From Taxawa tesnikishii (nom. ined.) (Eukaryota > Ascomycota > Dothideomycetes > Dothideales), in NCBI GenBank assembly GCA_030247885.1, contig JAPDRO010000005.1, forward strand, positions 1 through 64,000: 64,000 nt of DNA. The letters are read 5' to 3'. This document shows positions 33,900 to 47,500 of this stretch, one piece after another. Every line of letters begins with the position of its first letter. Positions within the stretch are counted from its first letter, which is position 1. The notes under the pieces were generated by a model that was given only the letters and a program-made list of their open reading frames with translations, was not told where the DNA came from and did no database searches. The position numbers were made by a program, and so were the translations under genes.

Positions 33900-34180
33900 C
33901 CAGGCGAGTCGTTAGGCGAATCGCGCTTCGACTCGGTACTACGTATGTCTCCGCAAGCTCCGAGTAATAACCTTATCTAGAGCGATTTAATAACACGTAC
34001 CGACTCGTCCATGCAAACCGATTCGTCTATCTATATCGAGTCGGTCATATGCATCGACTCGTCGATATCCGTCGAGTCGGTGACACGCCACTATTAGGTT
34101 ACTTAAACTAACCAAGTTGCACGTTCCGACTCGCTGGTATATACTAGCTCATTAGCTCACCTCGACTCGCCAATATACGT
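33900..34180. repeat. Left subterminal array of CGANTCG heptamers
   Basis: About ten copies of CGACTCG/CGAGTCG or CGATTCG/CGAATCG within 280 bp, in both orientations, for example CGAGTCG at about 33904 and CGACTCG at about 34058. The same word recurs in every non-coding interval of the element. Confidence 0.85.
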
Positions 34181-34724
34181 TAGCCTTCCCCGACGTGGAA
34201 TATATGGCATATATAGATTCTAGCAATGTGCAACGTCGGTACGAGAGCGTAGCCTAGTACATTTGTTCTACGGTATCTACCTATCTATTAACTCTATCCT
34301 TACCTTTACCTTGGCCCTCTTCTTCTTGAGCTGGGGATCTAGTAACTACTTCCGAATCGCTTTGAAACTGTCCTCATCAAACGGGCGATCATCCTTGCCC
34401 CATAGTGTAGGCACAAGTCCATCGGCCTTAGCGTAGATACTATATAACTATAAGTGCTAGCCTCGTAGTGGTCCTAGTATGTCCAACGTCCTTTTTCAAC
34501 CCTTGCCCATGAAGCGCCTTTGCGAGTGAAGGTTACTACCTCTAGCGTGCACTCCGACTGCCCTCCAGTTTGCTATTGTCCTTGAGTATCTGTAGACAGT
34601 TGCGTAACGGATGATGGTAGGGAAGACAGCGAACTGCTTGATGATCGCCGTACTATGCTTCCTACCGCGTCAGACTATCGTTCGGGGGACGCTCCGCCCT
34701 AAGCGGGCTCCGGAACCCTTGCTC

Positions 34725-35993
34725 CTACGGTGGCTTTGACTGCGTTGCCGTGTCCCGACTCGTCAGGTCATCGTCCGACTCTACATCGTCCGACTCGCGG
34801 GGCATGGCGTAGTCTATAGTAGCTCTGTAGCTAGATTTCGATGGAGAAGACGGCTGTCCCTTGCGAAGACTGGCTTTGTTTAGATCTTCGCCGCTGTCAA
34901 TTTCCTCACTGTTCGAGCTCTCCTTAGAAGTCAGTCTAGCAAGTGTATTTACCCATTTCTGCATGTCCGTTACGTCAACGAATTTGTCCATGTATGGGTC
35001 CTTCTTAAGGGTCGCTAGCACGGCTTCGGTAAGGCGGCTCTGGATTAGCTCCTAACGTTCTGAACATTGGGTTAACCAGGTCCTCTACTTCTCCTCGAAC
35101 AGTTCTGCCGCCTCGTTTAAGTCGAAGTCCGGATATATCGGCTCGCTAGTCTTATCGGATCTGCACGTTCCAGTAGCCTAGCTATTGAGGAATAACTGCA
35201 AAGTAGCACAGACCGACACTATAAGGAAGGGCGACAGTGGTCGAAATAACTTAGCTGTTAACGGATAGACACTAGCTTGGCCTGCTCCAAAGTATGCGGA
35301 CCGGATGCTCTCTATTATCAAATAGCTAGTATACCTCTTGGCCTACGTTCGAATTAGCTTCTAGTATCTAGCGAAGAACAACGTTAGTACACTTTTCCCG
35401 TCCTTGCACTCGAACAAGGCGTTCGGTATATGCTTACGGGCCCATTTCTTCCTAAATGCGACGCTACGATGCCGCGAGCAGACTAGCCTTTCGAGTGTGG
35501 CCTTGATTGAAGCGGTAGCAGTACTCCTACTCTTGCGAACGGCTTCGCGAAGCTAGTGTACGCTTAGTATTATACCTGTTCCGTCGGTCTTCCAATGTCT
35601 TACCTTAAATCTCATGCCTTTATGCATGGTTGCTGGAATGCTCTGTAGAGGGTTGGTCTTTAGCTTTTCGTCTCGGACTCCCGCCCACTCGCCCTCGGCC
35701 ATCTCGAGAAGTGTAGCTTCCGCTTGTGAGGTAGGAAACATTGACTGTTCGCAGTGTCCGTTGTGCGTGCGAGCGATGAGTCGTATACGCACTTCCGAGT
35801 ATATCTCGCGCTAGTCTAGTGGCATCACCCATCCTTTCCCTATGTTCACGCTATAGTGTCCTGGTTGGTCTAGTATACTGCTATCTTGCGAGCCACTCGC
35901 TCGGCCGCCGGATTGTAAAGAACCAATGTCGATTGCGTCGACGCCGGCGCCTGTTATGCCTACGTCTCGTTTTCTTTTTCGACTAGAAGGCAT
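34725..35993 (-). pseudogene. Unassigned gene A of the large transposon
   Basis: One minus-strand frame from ATG 35993 (MPSSRKRKRDVG, a basic nuclear-localisation-like start) to 34725, about 420 residues, broken by several in-frame stops, mostly TAG and compatible with CpA-to-TpA change. The region after about residue 45 (GKGWVMPLD...RLIARTHNGHCEQ) and the central helical part look folded. The C-terminus is acidic and Ser-rich (SDDVESDDDLTSRD). No family recognised. It sits on the outer left side, transcribed toward the left end. Confidence 0.55.
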
Positions 35994-37034
35994 TTCCTTG
36001 GAGAACGTAAGTAATAGCGCTGCCGCCGATAGCATACCTACTTACCTCCTCCCATACTGCCCCGGAAAGACTAGGGACATACGACCGGCCTCCGCTTCTG
36101 TTAGTACTATCAGGCGTAATGTTAGCGTACGTTCGTTAAATACGTAGTCGCTTGTTATGTGTCCTGAACTCTCCTAGTGCCATGCTACTAAGATATCGTA
36201 CTCGTATACTAGCGGGATAGTAGCATATAGACGTAGAGTACTACTTGCTCTCTTAGTGTTAGTCTAGAGTGATAGCAGTGGATGTAGTATAGGCTTTCAT
36301 CGAACTAGGCGCGTACGGATTTGAGTTGAGTCTAGTGGTTTCAGCGTGCTAACCGACGTAAGGGAACGTCATCTTTCGCAAGGAATCGTTAGCTAACGCA
36401 ATATCGTGCAAAGTCTAGTTCGCGGGATGTAGCCGAGCTAACTAGCGTTCATTTGGAGTAAGCCTGGCAGCTAACCCGCTATGCCATTGTTCGATATGCG
36501 AAGTAGTTCTCCCTGCTAGTAGGAAGCTAAGCATAGATGTTAGGGCCTAAGTCTTTGGCAATGTCCGACGATCCTAGCCCTCTAGGTACTAGGGTGTTTA
36601 ATACCGCCGATCGTGTCAACGTTGATGCAAGCCGAGCTTCGAGACACTATATAGCGAGTAGTGTTACTTGACGGAAGAGACCCGACAGACTTGTGTCTAA
36701 TTAGTTGGCTATCTACTCAGTCGACTCGGAAATCGGTAGGGACCCCGCCCCTGTCCGACTCGGAACGTGAATTGTAGAGATCGCCGACTTGGGACGCAAG
36801 TCGCCCATATCGTCGAATCGCCGCGGACGATTCGGTAATCTCTTACGAGTTTGCGCATCCATAGCGGGCGGCGACGTACCAAAGGACCTAAGTCTCTTGC
36901 CTTTGATCCCTTACTCGCATGCTTTGCTATATCCTCTAAGCCTCGACGGCGCTCCCAGTCAGAACAGTGTACTTTCATGCAAACCATTCGCATAGACACT
37001 CTCTTCTTCGTACAATACCCCTCGTCTATGCGCT

Positions 37035-38227
37035 TCACTTAATCACTCGACGCGACTTGGTGGGGACGGGCAGTAGTTTGACAATATGCCTGCGTAGTAG
37101 CCTCGCGCAGTTACGGATCCTGTCGTTGTCTAATCTATTAGGATTAATCTTCTTGTCGGTTCTAGTATTCGGTTTGTCTAGATGGTCTTGCACGCGTCTC
37201 TTGAATCGTGCCTCTTGCAGCCCGGCGAGCTCCTCCGTGTAGGCTTCTCTAATGCCGTCTCCGTTAACGGTCCATGGCTTCTTTGCGGCCGTCTCTAGTT
37301 GGAATGCGCGACGGCTTGCTTAGTGTTGCTACTCGAGAATAAGCGAGAGGAAGGCGTCGACGAGCCGATGACTTTTATAGACCGGCTAGATATATAGGCC
37401 GTTTATGGCTCTAGACATTCTGACGCAGTCGGTGCTAGTGGCATAATGAAGAAAGTCAGAGGTTACCCCAAGAGCGTCTTGTATGCTAAGACTGCCTTCC
37501 ATTACCGCTCGTTGTCTATCGAAGGGCGGTCTCCAATCTGGTCATTGTCCTATCCGAGGAGATCGGCCTCGCGTTGGAAACCATGGTCGGATTCTAGTAT
37601 CGATATGAACATGTCCCAGTCTAGATCTTCTATCGTAATCGCGCTCGAAGAAGTACTATACGGCCAACTGCGCGCTAGTTCGCAAGGTCGACAAAGCGCT
37701 TTAAAAGTGCCATCCCTTCGCACAACCGACATCATTCCTTGCCACGTCTCATGTTTTGTGGTTGCCATGGAGGTTTGGGGAGCACTAGCGGATAGATGGG
37801 TATCGTCTAGCAAGTAGTGTTTCGGCTGCGCATCTTTCTCTCCGTTTACGCACTTTGTATCCTTGCTCTTAGGGAGTCCTTTGCGCCGTCGTCGGAAGTT
37901 CGTGCTTATACGGTATACTAGGTCCCGAAAGAGTACTTGACCCTTCTCCGTCCGCATGATCTCAACCGTATCTGGGAAGCGACTTTGGGTCTACTTAGAC
38001 GCAAAGATGCACGTAAACATCTCCTTGTGTATGGCGTTCTTTTTGGAAATCGAGCGGAATGTCTACCCAAGCAAGCCTCTTTATATAATCTCGTATTCTA
38101 CGCGTACATAGAATTCTTTGTAGCCATCGTCATCTAGACCGAGACCCTCTCGAAGACTACCGTATCTAGGTTGACTGTCTAGCGACTGAGTAGATGCAGG
38201 TTTAGTGATTCGTGTTGTTGTTGTCAT
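37035..38227 (-). pseudogene. Unassigned gene B of the large transposon
   Basis: Starts at ATG 38227 (MTTTTRITKPASTQ), reads through 37550 with RIP-type stops, then continues in a shifted frame from about 37500 to about 37035. About 390 residues. A short polar N-terminus precedes a folded part (GYKEFYVRVEYEII, GQVLFRDLVYRIST), and the C-terminal third is rich in Lys/Arg/Asn (TRTDKKINPNRLDNDRIRN). The family is not recognised. It is divergent from the helicase gene across 1.7 kb. The 3' end is uncertain; heptamer-rich sequence follows at 36720-36840. Confidence 0.5.
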
Positions 38228-39960
38228 CCGAGTCGTCTTACTTGGGGTAGCCGGTCTGTCCGAGTCGGTGCCATATTAACTGACGGCAGAAGATCGCAGT
38301 TGTGTCTTGTTGAAAAACGAGGTGGACATTAGTACGGTATAGTTGGATCTATTGATCGTACGGCCTCGTTATGCCGATATATTGTGTAAGGTGTAGTAGC
38401 TTGATGCGAAGGGTTGCCGTCATGTATACTACTATATTCGGCCTAGATCTTAATATTCTAGGTTATTGTCGTGCGTATATGTCCTTATACTCATTACCTC
38501 GAGTTAATAGGACCACGCTTACGTCGTGCACGGGTTAACCGAGGTCGCTTGTATATATACCCTTGGAAAAGCGACGTCGGCTCATCGCGCTTCTCCTTGT
38601 CATCGAAAAGAACACTCTATAAATGCAATGACCTCGTTTAATGTTGGCTTCGACAATGGCAATGTTTGGGCGTATGGTTCGTACAATCACTCTCCTCTAC
38701 TTGTGTGCAACATCTCTATCGCTAGATGCGCTAAACTGCAGTAGATCCGAACGGCCGGCTGTTCACATCAACCATAGCTTGTATACTTACTTCCGTTGTC
38801 GTCGTATGCGAGCTTGTAACACCAATAATCCTCGCCAGGCTAGGCCTACCTCTAGGATCGATGGCCGAGGTATGGGGACTTCTTATTAGCCGGGGACGTT
38901 CTCTCCGTTAAGGCGACTGCAATGGCGCGTCAATGGTCTAGTTTGGACGGCCGCATGGCGAGATGTTGTCTTCAGTTTGAGGAAGCATCTCCATGTAGGT
39001 ATATGCGCCTAATATACCGATTAGAACGTTTGTTGCTGTTTCCCTATCTCTTTGTCACAAAGCCTACATGTTAGCTAACAGCGTGATTGTAGTGGCACAT
39101 CATCCATATCGGTCTCTTTGTGCTCGCCACGTCATGTATCGGGTTGCATAGTTTGGCGCGTTCTCAGTGCAGTAGACGGCGCATGTTTAGTGGATTGAGT
39201 CGACGAGTCGGTGCCACTACGTGTGAATCGCCTTTCGAATCGCCTTTGTCCCTTGCATTCATGTGCTGCCACGTGCAGACCCGCCTCACATGATACGAGT
39301 GCATAGGGCAGATAGGAAAGCGATTCGCAAGCAACGAGTCGAATAGCGATTCGTTTCTGCTACTGGCCTTTCAACCTACTAGTGAACCGAGTTTGCTCTA
39401 TGTTTGCATACAGGTACCCTATCAGTCCGATTGCACTCATCGTTTATCTCATTCACAAATACACACACATATACACACTAATAATCTTTCTTACGTTTAC
39501 TGCCTCTTTCATCCACTACTATACAGAGCTTTCCTCCTTTGCTACGTTCTTCTCCTAATCACAAATCACTGCGTCTAGCTGTATCGGTTACGTGCAGCAC
39601 TAGTAATACAGCAACTCGTCACTCTGCGCATCAACTGTACGTTTCTCGGCGATCTACCAACTGTCTCGCCTTACACTCCGTCCAAACCTCCTCCAACTGT
39701 CGCTTGCGCGTCACCTTACGCGCCGCAAGGCTTCTACCAAAGCTCTTCATCTACGCCACTATCGGGAAATACTGCCGTTCTAAGATCCTTCACTCAGTTA
39801 GTTTAGCTATATACTCAGTACTCGCGTACGTTGTTCGCTCTTTAGGCTATCAATCTGGGACTAACAACCGACATCTCTAGATTACTTACTCCACCAACCC
39901 TCTCATCCATCGGCCCTACCGCTTCGACTGCTCCTTCCTCTGTTCCATGTTCTAGTCATC
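38228..39960. promoter_or_regulatory. Divergent spacer between gene B and the helicase gene
   Basis: Heptamers CGANTCG occur at about 38236-38270 and cluster at 39185-39350. From about 39400 the plus strand becomes C/T-rich with CACACA patches, typical of a fungal 5' leader before the helicase ATG. No credible frame. Confidence 0.5.
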
Positions 39961-42900
39961 ATGGCGGCCCATTCCGGAGTGTTCAACGTATCCGACGACA
40001 CAACCTGGACGGAAGATGGCATCATAACATGGTTGCGTACCAAAACAGGCGAGAGGTCCGACTCGTTCTTCAGGACGTTCTTTAACTGGAACGCAGATGA
40101 CTTCCGCGCCGCGGCAACCACTACTATAGACAAATGCAGGAGTGCCGGTATGGACATGGAAGCCCCCGCCTCGGTGACAAGAAACTCTAGATCGAGCAAC
40201 GCTTTAAAGCCGAGAGCTTGATGATAAATGACCCCGCCGACACATTCAAATATCACGGCGGAACGCAACCGCAATGGTTTACTGAGAGAGTGCTTCGTGG
40301 TCCAAACCGCACCGCGGAAGTTCCGGTAGACGTGAAAGGGAGCGTACTCCAGGCGTGGATTGCAAAGGCATGGGGAGCCCGGAAGAAAGGAAACAAAGGT
40401 TTAACACTTGCTCGCTCTACGCTACGGTCCCAGACTCGGTCGAGGAGCCCTACAGCAACATCGTCGTCTAGCTACCGCAACTGCAGCCCTCTCAGGTCAC
40501 GTTTGTCGAGTTCAAGCCTTGGAGCCGATGACTTCGCAAACCTCAACTTCGGTCCGTTACGCCCTGGTAATGAAGACGCGATGGATGTTGACGACCCACC
40601 GTTCGTGGTGCACACGCTGCATGAAATGCCTCTCATCATTGTAGTTATCGAGCAAACCGGGCCGCATCTCTGCATTGACCGGAATGCCTGTTATGGTCAG
40701 ACTGGTGCGTTCCTTACACCAGATGGAGCTACTCAGTGGGACACGTTTACTGAGTTTCTGGGCACGTCGGGCCATGAGGATTGGCCAGTGTTTTGGTTCA
40801 ATCCATGGGCTAGACATACACACTCGAGTCGATAATAGGTTCAAGCTTAGTACTGCAGTGATGCAACTCTGGAAATTCTGGCGTGGAAGGAGCAGTGCTA
40901 TCTAGCTCTTTCTCGCTCCCAACGAGGACACTGTCCAGCTTGTACCCTACGAAGAGAAAGGTAAAGTCATTACGCTATCCTAAGTGGTACACTACTGACA
41001 TGTCAACAGTCAAGACGCGCTTGGCCAATAACGTTCATGATGTGGTCATTCAGACTCCAGAAGAGCAACTCACGGAGGACGATTTGGTCCAACAGCGACT
41101 AGCGAATGAGGACGCTCAGCGGCTCGCGGATGAGGAAGCTCAGCGACTCGCGGATGAGGAAGCCTAGCGACTTGCGGATGAGGAAGCTCAGCGACTCGCG
41201 GATGAGGAAGCTCAGCGACTCGCGGATGAGGAAGCTCAGCGACTCGCGGATGAGGAAGCCTAGCGACTTGCGGATGAGGAAGCTCAGCGACTCGCGGATG
41301 AGGAAGCTCAGCGACTCGCGGATGAGGAAGCTTAGCGATTCGCCGATGAGGAAGCTCAGCGCGGCGATAAAGAACGCGATGTTGAAGAGACCAGATGGCT
41401 GTGGATGATTCCTGCCACATCAGACGACGACATTAAGGTTGCCGAAAGCCCTACCGCACCCTCTATCGATCTCAGTAGATACAACTACTCGAAGAATGAG
41501 GCACTGTCGTCCGCGAAGCTACGCCCTAAGATACGAGAGGGTTCAACCGAAGAAGCCTTAGCGAAGGTAACAGATCTGAAACAAATCGACGTCGATACCT
41601 GGAACGCTGTATGTAGGTTTTTCGGCCATGACCCCACTAACATACATCCAAGATCCGGCGTGTTCTTCCCGGGATGGAAGCGCAGTGCCAAGCTTCTGTC
41701 ATACTAATTCTATACGGTTGGATGGCTTCTAAAGAGGCTACTGCAGGGATCTGAATGCGTCTTCATTGGACACTCTATGGGCATGGGCAAGACAGCTATC
41801 GTCCTTGCACTCTTGAAGCTTCTAGCGAAGGTAGCCAAAGATGGAGCGGCAGGTGTCGCGCATTTATTGGATTCTAGCTTCCATCTGAATCCTAACGCGC
41901 TTACTTAAGTCGATGGACCATTACGACGCACCCAATCAGGACCTATGCTAGTGATTACTCCTACCTACTTGTCATCTAACTGGGTCAACGAATGGCGCAA
42001 GTTTTCTATAGTCATCTCAGAGAAATCTACTGGAGTTAAGATGATTCTAATGTTACTAGTCGGCCTGTTGACTAACAGGGCTATGGAATCCGAATTCAAG
42101 GATTGCTACAGGCTTGACGATGTGGTTAGGCCTAAAGACCTGCCGCCTCGAGAGCAGCTAGTAGCCACTTACGGATTAGAGGAAGATGTACCCATAACGA
42201 TTATAGCCAAAATTCTGCTGGAACCTAATGCGTCACATAAACCTGAGCCGTGGCAATCGGAATAGTGTGTGCTTACTACCCAGGCAATTGCGGTATCAAA
42301 ACTCGCGGTTAAAGTACTAGGAGACTTAAACGTCCACGGAGAAATCTACGCCCGTTGGAGTGTCGTCGCATTCGACGAGTACTATACGAACCGCAACCCT
42401 AATTCGTCTGTTTGGTCCAAGTTGGCGTACCTTCCTAGCGATCCGAATTTCATTTTCATAAGCGGAACTCCGTTTCCGCCGACGCTTGCTTTGGTCCCTC
42501 CTCTTCTCGCTACTTACGCTCGCTACTATGAACCAAAGTCCGGAACAAAGTTTATAACCATCGCGGCGAGCAAATGGACCCCGAGCAACGTACGCACTAC
42601 GAATCTACCGTTTCGACCGAACCTTACCCAAGTAAAGCAACGCGCTTTGTCTCGAACCGGCTTTATACTAATCGCTCAAAGTGTAGCGATTATCGACAAG
42701 GCTTAGAACAAGAAGAACAAACTCTCCGATGCGATCGCCAAATCGGCATAGGATAAAGAGGACGAAGAGGACGAAGAGGGACGCAACAGTGATGACGAGC
42801 AGGATGCCCCCGGATAGTGTCCGCGTCGAGCTGACACTAGAGTTGCAACGTGCGATACAAGTCGTAGCGAAGGGCGCTGAAAAGTATATGATCCGCTTCC

Positions 42901-44109
42901 CTACGGAGCTTTAGTGGCAGGTCGATCCAAATTCCGAGGGCCAACTAGCACTAGACTTCCCACCGCATGCCATATGGGATTAGTATTTTGACATCGACGA
43001 GAAGTTCCGTCGCGACGGCCTAGGGGACGAATGGTTGCAATCGGTAAAGGAAGTCTAGACGAAGACTAACAAACACTCTGAAGCTCAGACGGAGTGGCTG
43101 TTCTTCCAGATTATTCGCAAATTTCGCATCTGGACGGTATTCCCTTGTCTGTACACTCTGATGGAGAACGACGATGAGATAAAGGCCGAGCTAAACAAAA
43201 TGGACCGTGACGACGCGGCAAGGATTCTAAAGGGCGCACGGAATTCTACGTTATGGAGCCACATGCACAAGATCGATTAACTCCCTCCGATGATAGTATT
43301 GAAGGACATGATTGCGCAAATACGTGGTCAACTCAACTTCTTCAAGAGGCCACGAAAGATCATCATTGCGGCTTTTGTACTATTCAACGTTATAGTGGTC
43401 TATATGGTAAGTAGTTACTACTCACACGTACTAACAAACCGCTAATACTATCGTAGTACCTACTTTGGCTAGTAGGGCGGCCAAACTACACGGCAATTAA
43501 CGATGAGAAGGACATCGCACTTGTCGCTTCATGGAATAGTCAAACCGAGCGTAACGAGTAGATTGCTAACTTCAAGACTACGACCCCTAGCTACAAAGAA
43601 TAGCCTGGCATCATGGTCGCCTTAGCGACACAGATCGCGGCGGGCCTGTCCCTCGACCCAGCGGACGTGGTGATTATCGTCGATCCTGAGTTTGACATGG
43701 CAAAGGTTGAGTAGGTTATGGCTAGAGTGAGACGTATAAGGCTCACGCAAAGGCTCCCTACACTAAAGGGTTTCGTCTAATATGCAGTGCTCCATAGTGT
43801 AACCTTTAGGATTGGATGTGTAAGCGCTAGAATTCAGCCACTCATATCCGCGATTAGGTATACCGTGTAGCCGGACAGACTGGCTATGGTGGCAATTAAA
43901 CAGGTACCTGGAGCGCAGATAGTACTTGGAAGAAGACATTGCGAAATAGCACGGAGGATCCCTTATGTCTAGCGACACGATTCGCTAGGTCTCATGCTTG
44001 GTTTTGCTTCTTTCTCTACGATTATGAAGGTAGATAGACATAATGTCATTAGCTTTCTTATGCCCTTTACTCCGTCCGCGACATGTTGTAGTTCTTACTA
44101 CGAACTATG
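39961..44109 (+). pseudogene. SNF2-type helicase/ATPase gene of the large transposon
   Basis: ATG 39961 (MAAHSGVFNVSDDTTW) opens a long gene with several introns or frame changes and RIP-type stops. An N-terminal region of unknown fold is followed by an (AQRLADEE)n repeat at 41116-41356. The ATPase core has motif I GHSMGMGKT (about 41768), motif Ia-like VITPTYLSSNWVNEW (41944), a DE box in VVAFDEYYTNRN (42364) and motif III FISGTPFPP (42457). The second lobe has IAAGLSLDPADVVIIVDPEFD (about 43640) and VMARVRRI (43717). This order and wording is that of SWI2/SNF2 proteins. Its role in transposition or chromatin opening is inference. The C-terminal end is approximate. Confidence 0.75.
41116..41356 (+). 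repeat. 24-bp coding tandem repeat, about ten copies
   Basis: Each 24-bp unit encodes an octapeptide like AQRLADEE, giving a charged helix or coiled coil in the SNF2-type protein. Most units contain CGACTCG, the same heptamer as the non-coding arrays. Three units have TAG where the others have CAG. Confidence 0.92.
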
Positions 44110-44517
44110 AGTCGTTCATGATTCGAGAGTCATTAAACGAGTCGCAAGGCGACTCACATACTTGTAGTGTTCCTTTAGGGGTATAGGGACAGGACGTGGG
44201 AAGAGATAATCTAGGGTAGATCTAGACGCGCCGAATTGCAACACGAATCGCAACACGAATCGGCAAAAGACGAATCGGCGGAAGGCGAATCGGAAGATCT
44301 GATCTAATCTAATCGAGCGCCCAGGCGTCTGGGGTTAACCCTCTTCGGCTTATACATATGCGACTTTAACACGATAGTAGACACACACTGCCACCATGGT
44401 CTAACCGCATGCCTGCAGTGCATGTGGACGCGTATATAAACAATCGTACGGCCTACGGATGCACATCGCTACGTGCAGGGCACGCTATTCGTATAACCCC
44501 GACACGTAACTGTTAGC
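44110..44517. promoter_or_regulatory. Heptamer-rich promoter of the transposase gene
   Basis: At least six CGANTCG words at 44110-44300, including four CGAATCG spaced 10-20 bp apart just upstream of the transposase leader. They may be binding sites by which the transposase or a partner controls its own gene (inference). Confidence 0.55.
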
Positions 44518-47500
44518 ATGGAGGATACTACTCGTCCACTAACAACCGATATATCAACCGACATCACGGACGGAGAAACGGCTACACTACAAATTAAAGA
44601 TACACCGTAGCTACAGTTCAATTATATCAACGAAGGCTATAGCACACAAAACGTAACCGGCGCAACTATAGACGATAGTAAGTTCGAAGAACTACTAGAC
44701 GTTTTTCAAGACGTCGCCTATAACCCACCAACCGCGGAAGAGGAGGATGACTCATATGGAGACGTACTATAGAGTTCTGCACTAGAGGACGAACGAGACA
44801 GCATTGGAACCGGCGGCTCTATAGCTTACGGTGGCAAGGGTAGACTGTCGTCGTCTACCTCGCGTATAGAAGGTAAAACGAGGACGTTTGAAGAAGTTAC
44901 AGGGAGAGCGGCAGGTAGAGGAGTAAACAGGTAAGTGGTATTGCATATCGACACCGTTTCTCTAGGTTCTGACACAAACATATGTGTACGCCTCCCGTAT
45001 TTACGGACCCGGAACGACTCGCCGGCTTTACTAGCGATGCGGATGTTACGTTCGCGAACTGGCTACACTAGGAAAACATATCCAAAAACGCAATTACTCG
45101 CCTGATGCGTGAACCAAGGCTACATGCGATCACGCAACACTTTAGCTGGCGTTCGGCGGCCGAACTCGAAGAGAAGATAGCTGCAATGGGAAGAGGAAGA
45201 AACGTCGCATAATGGAATATCTGGCCTTTTACGCTACCTTCGACGAACACATCACAGGGGACCAAAAGATACTACTTTCGATATAGACGAGTCGAAGACG
45301 CGATTCGGTTCTTCCTAGGGCATCCTAGTTTTAGTAACGACCTCTAATTCTCTCCTTACCGGATATGGACAGGCGATAGAAACGCGCGCAGGGTATACAA
45401 CGAGATAGCTTCGGCTAATTAGTAGTAGGACACTCAAGAGTAGCTTGGCCGTGATGATGCCACAATTATACTATTGATCGTATCCACCGACAAGACACAG
45501 GTGACGAACCATCAGGGAGACTAATTAGCTTATCCAGTGTACCTCACTATAGGTAACCTCATAGCGGATGTACGGAACTCTAACCAAAGGCCTAGATCTA
45601 TGCTTCTTGCTTTGATCCCGATAGTAAAAGAGAAGGACGCTACTACTCGAGCTCGTGTATTCCATGATTGTCTCAAGGTCCTGTTCGACCCTATTAAGGA
45701 GATCCTACACAATGGTGGCAGAGAGCTACCGTGTAGTGACGGATGGACGCGTCAGTGCTTCCCCATTCTCGCTGCAATGACTCTAGACTACGAAGAGCAA
45801 GCCCGGGTAACAGGGGTTAAGAGTAGTCGACAATGTACTATATGCAGCATACGTCCAGGTGATCGAGAGGACCTCGAAGCGTGGGCTCCCTGGAGGACAC
45901 ATGAGGAGACTCAACAGCAAATCAGTTACTAACGGATGAACCCTACCGACCGCGACCGAGAGGACTAGGTACACGATATCGACTCGTTCGCTTTCGGCCA
46001 TCCATGGGTGAATATACACGTAACAATGATGGTTAATATCCTACACTAGCTACTTAAGGGCGTGCTTGATCACGTACGGCAATGGTTGATTGCCCTACTA
46101 GAGGACTTGCTTCCTAAAAGGCACGGCAAAATATACAAGGCGGCAATCGAAGAAGCTAGACAGCGCGGAATACGATTTCGAGGTAAGACACTACTAAAGG
46201 ACTTCGTCGCAGATCTCATCGACAGGCGTTTTGCGGCAGTCTCGCCGTACCGCGGCTTACGTGTATTCAAGTAGTTATTAAGTAGAAGACAGATGATAGG
46301 GAAAGAGCTTAAGAGCATCCTACGACAGCTGCTGCTAGTATTCACCCCATTCTTGGAGGAGGCTAGAGCTACGGAGGCAATCCTATTTATACGCGCGGTC
46401 GTCGACTTTGTCTTACTCTCGCTCTATCATAGTCATGACGACGACACCCTCCGCTACATGACGTTGGCGCTGTTTCGTATGAACTAACACAAGGAGATAT
46501 TCCGAAGGTATCGGCCTAATACAATAGAAGACACGGAAGGCCATTTCAACTTCCCTAAATGGTATGTAATGACATACTATACGGACATGATCAGACGACT
46601 CGGATTAGCGCTAGGACTCGATACAGGCCACGGTGAGCATAACCACGTAACGTTCGTCAAGCAGGGGTATAAGCGTACTAACAGGAAGGAGGGCTAGGAG
46701 GATCAGCTTACTATGTGGAACGATCGTAGTCTAAGCATGGCTGCCGAATTCGACATCGGACCGTACCTACGCAACCTTACTGTAGCGGAGAAGATAGAAG
46801 AAGTAGATGAACCAGTAAGGCTAACCGAGGCAGTTAATGTGGAGCGTTATTTTGGGTGGCCGCCGACGGCGCGACCAAAACTACACGCAGCGCGGGAGAA
46901 ATGGCGGCAAGTCAACGAAGTGCAAATGCTCCTTGGGCCCACAGCCAGTGTCGTCTTTCGACAAGCGTTGGCCGTGTTCGTGCGCGAATCGAGATTACCG
47001 GAAGCTAGTGCCACCTAAGCTAGCATATACGATCCTAATCGGTTAGAGGAAGACGACTCGTGGATATTGCCGTATTAGGTACAGTTTCACCCCTCATTGC
47101 GGTGTAGAAAAGCTACTAGTAAAGATCCTAATGATCCCGATAGTACTAAACATGATATAGTTAGGTGCGCGCCGAACTAGCAAAACATTAATGGTAACGC
47201 AAGACATGATTGGATATGGGTATAGGAGTACGTAACGGTCACCTCCGAGTCGTGCGACGATTCGGCAAACACTATATCCCAAGTAGCGTTCGACGGACGT
47301 CTGCTAGCGCGCTTGTAGCTCATCGTTACTATAGAAGACAGGTAGCGCGACAAAAATGGCAACATGACTACGCGGAGATATATAGGTGCGTTGGTCGATC
47401 TATATGTACCTAAGAACCCACACGGCCGCGCAGATGCCGTACATGGGATAACTATCATCAAGCCGATACTACTACCACCTCGGAGAGGCTTACGACGCTT

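Noticed and set aside
34725-38227. Genes A and B as TET/JBP oxygenase or DUF6532 proteins, by analogy with other KDZ elements
   Set aside because: No HxD...H iron-binding pattern and no convincing match could be seen.
41116-41356. CRISPR-like array
   Set aside because: No unique spacers. It is a contiguous coding minisatellite in a eukaryote.
41070-41420. Pro/Arg/His-rich minus-strand frame over the 24-bp repeat
   Set aside because: Mirror of the repeat; the plus frame joins SNF2-type sequence.
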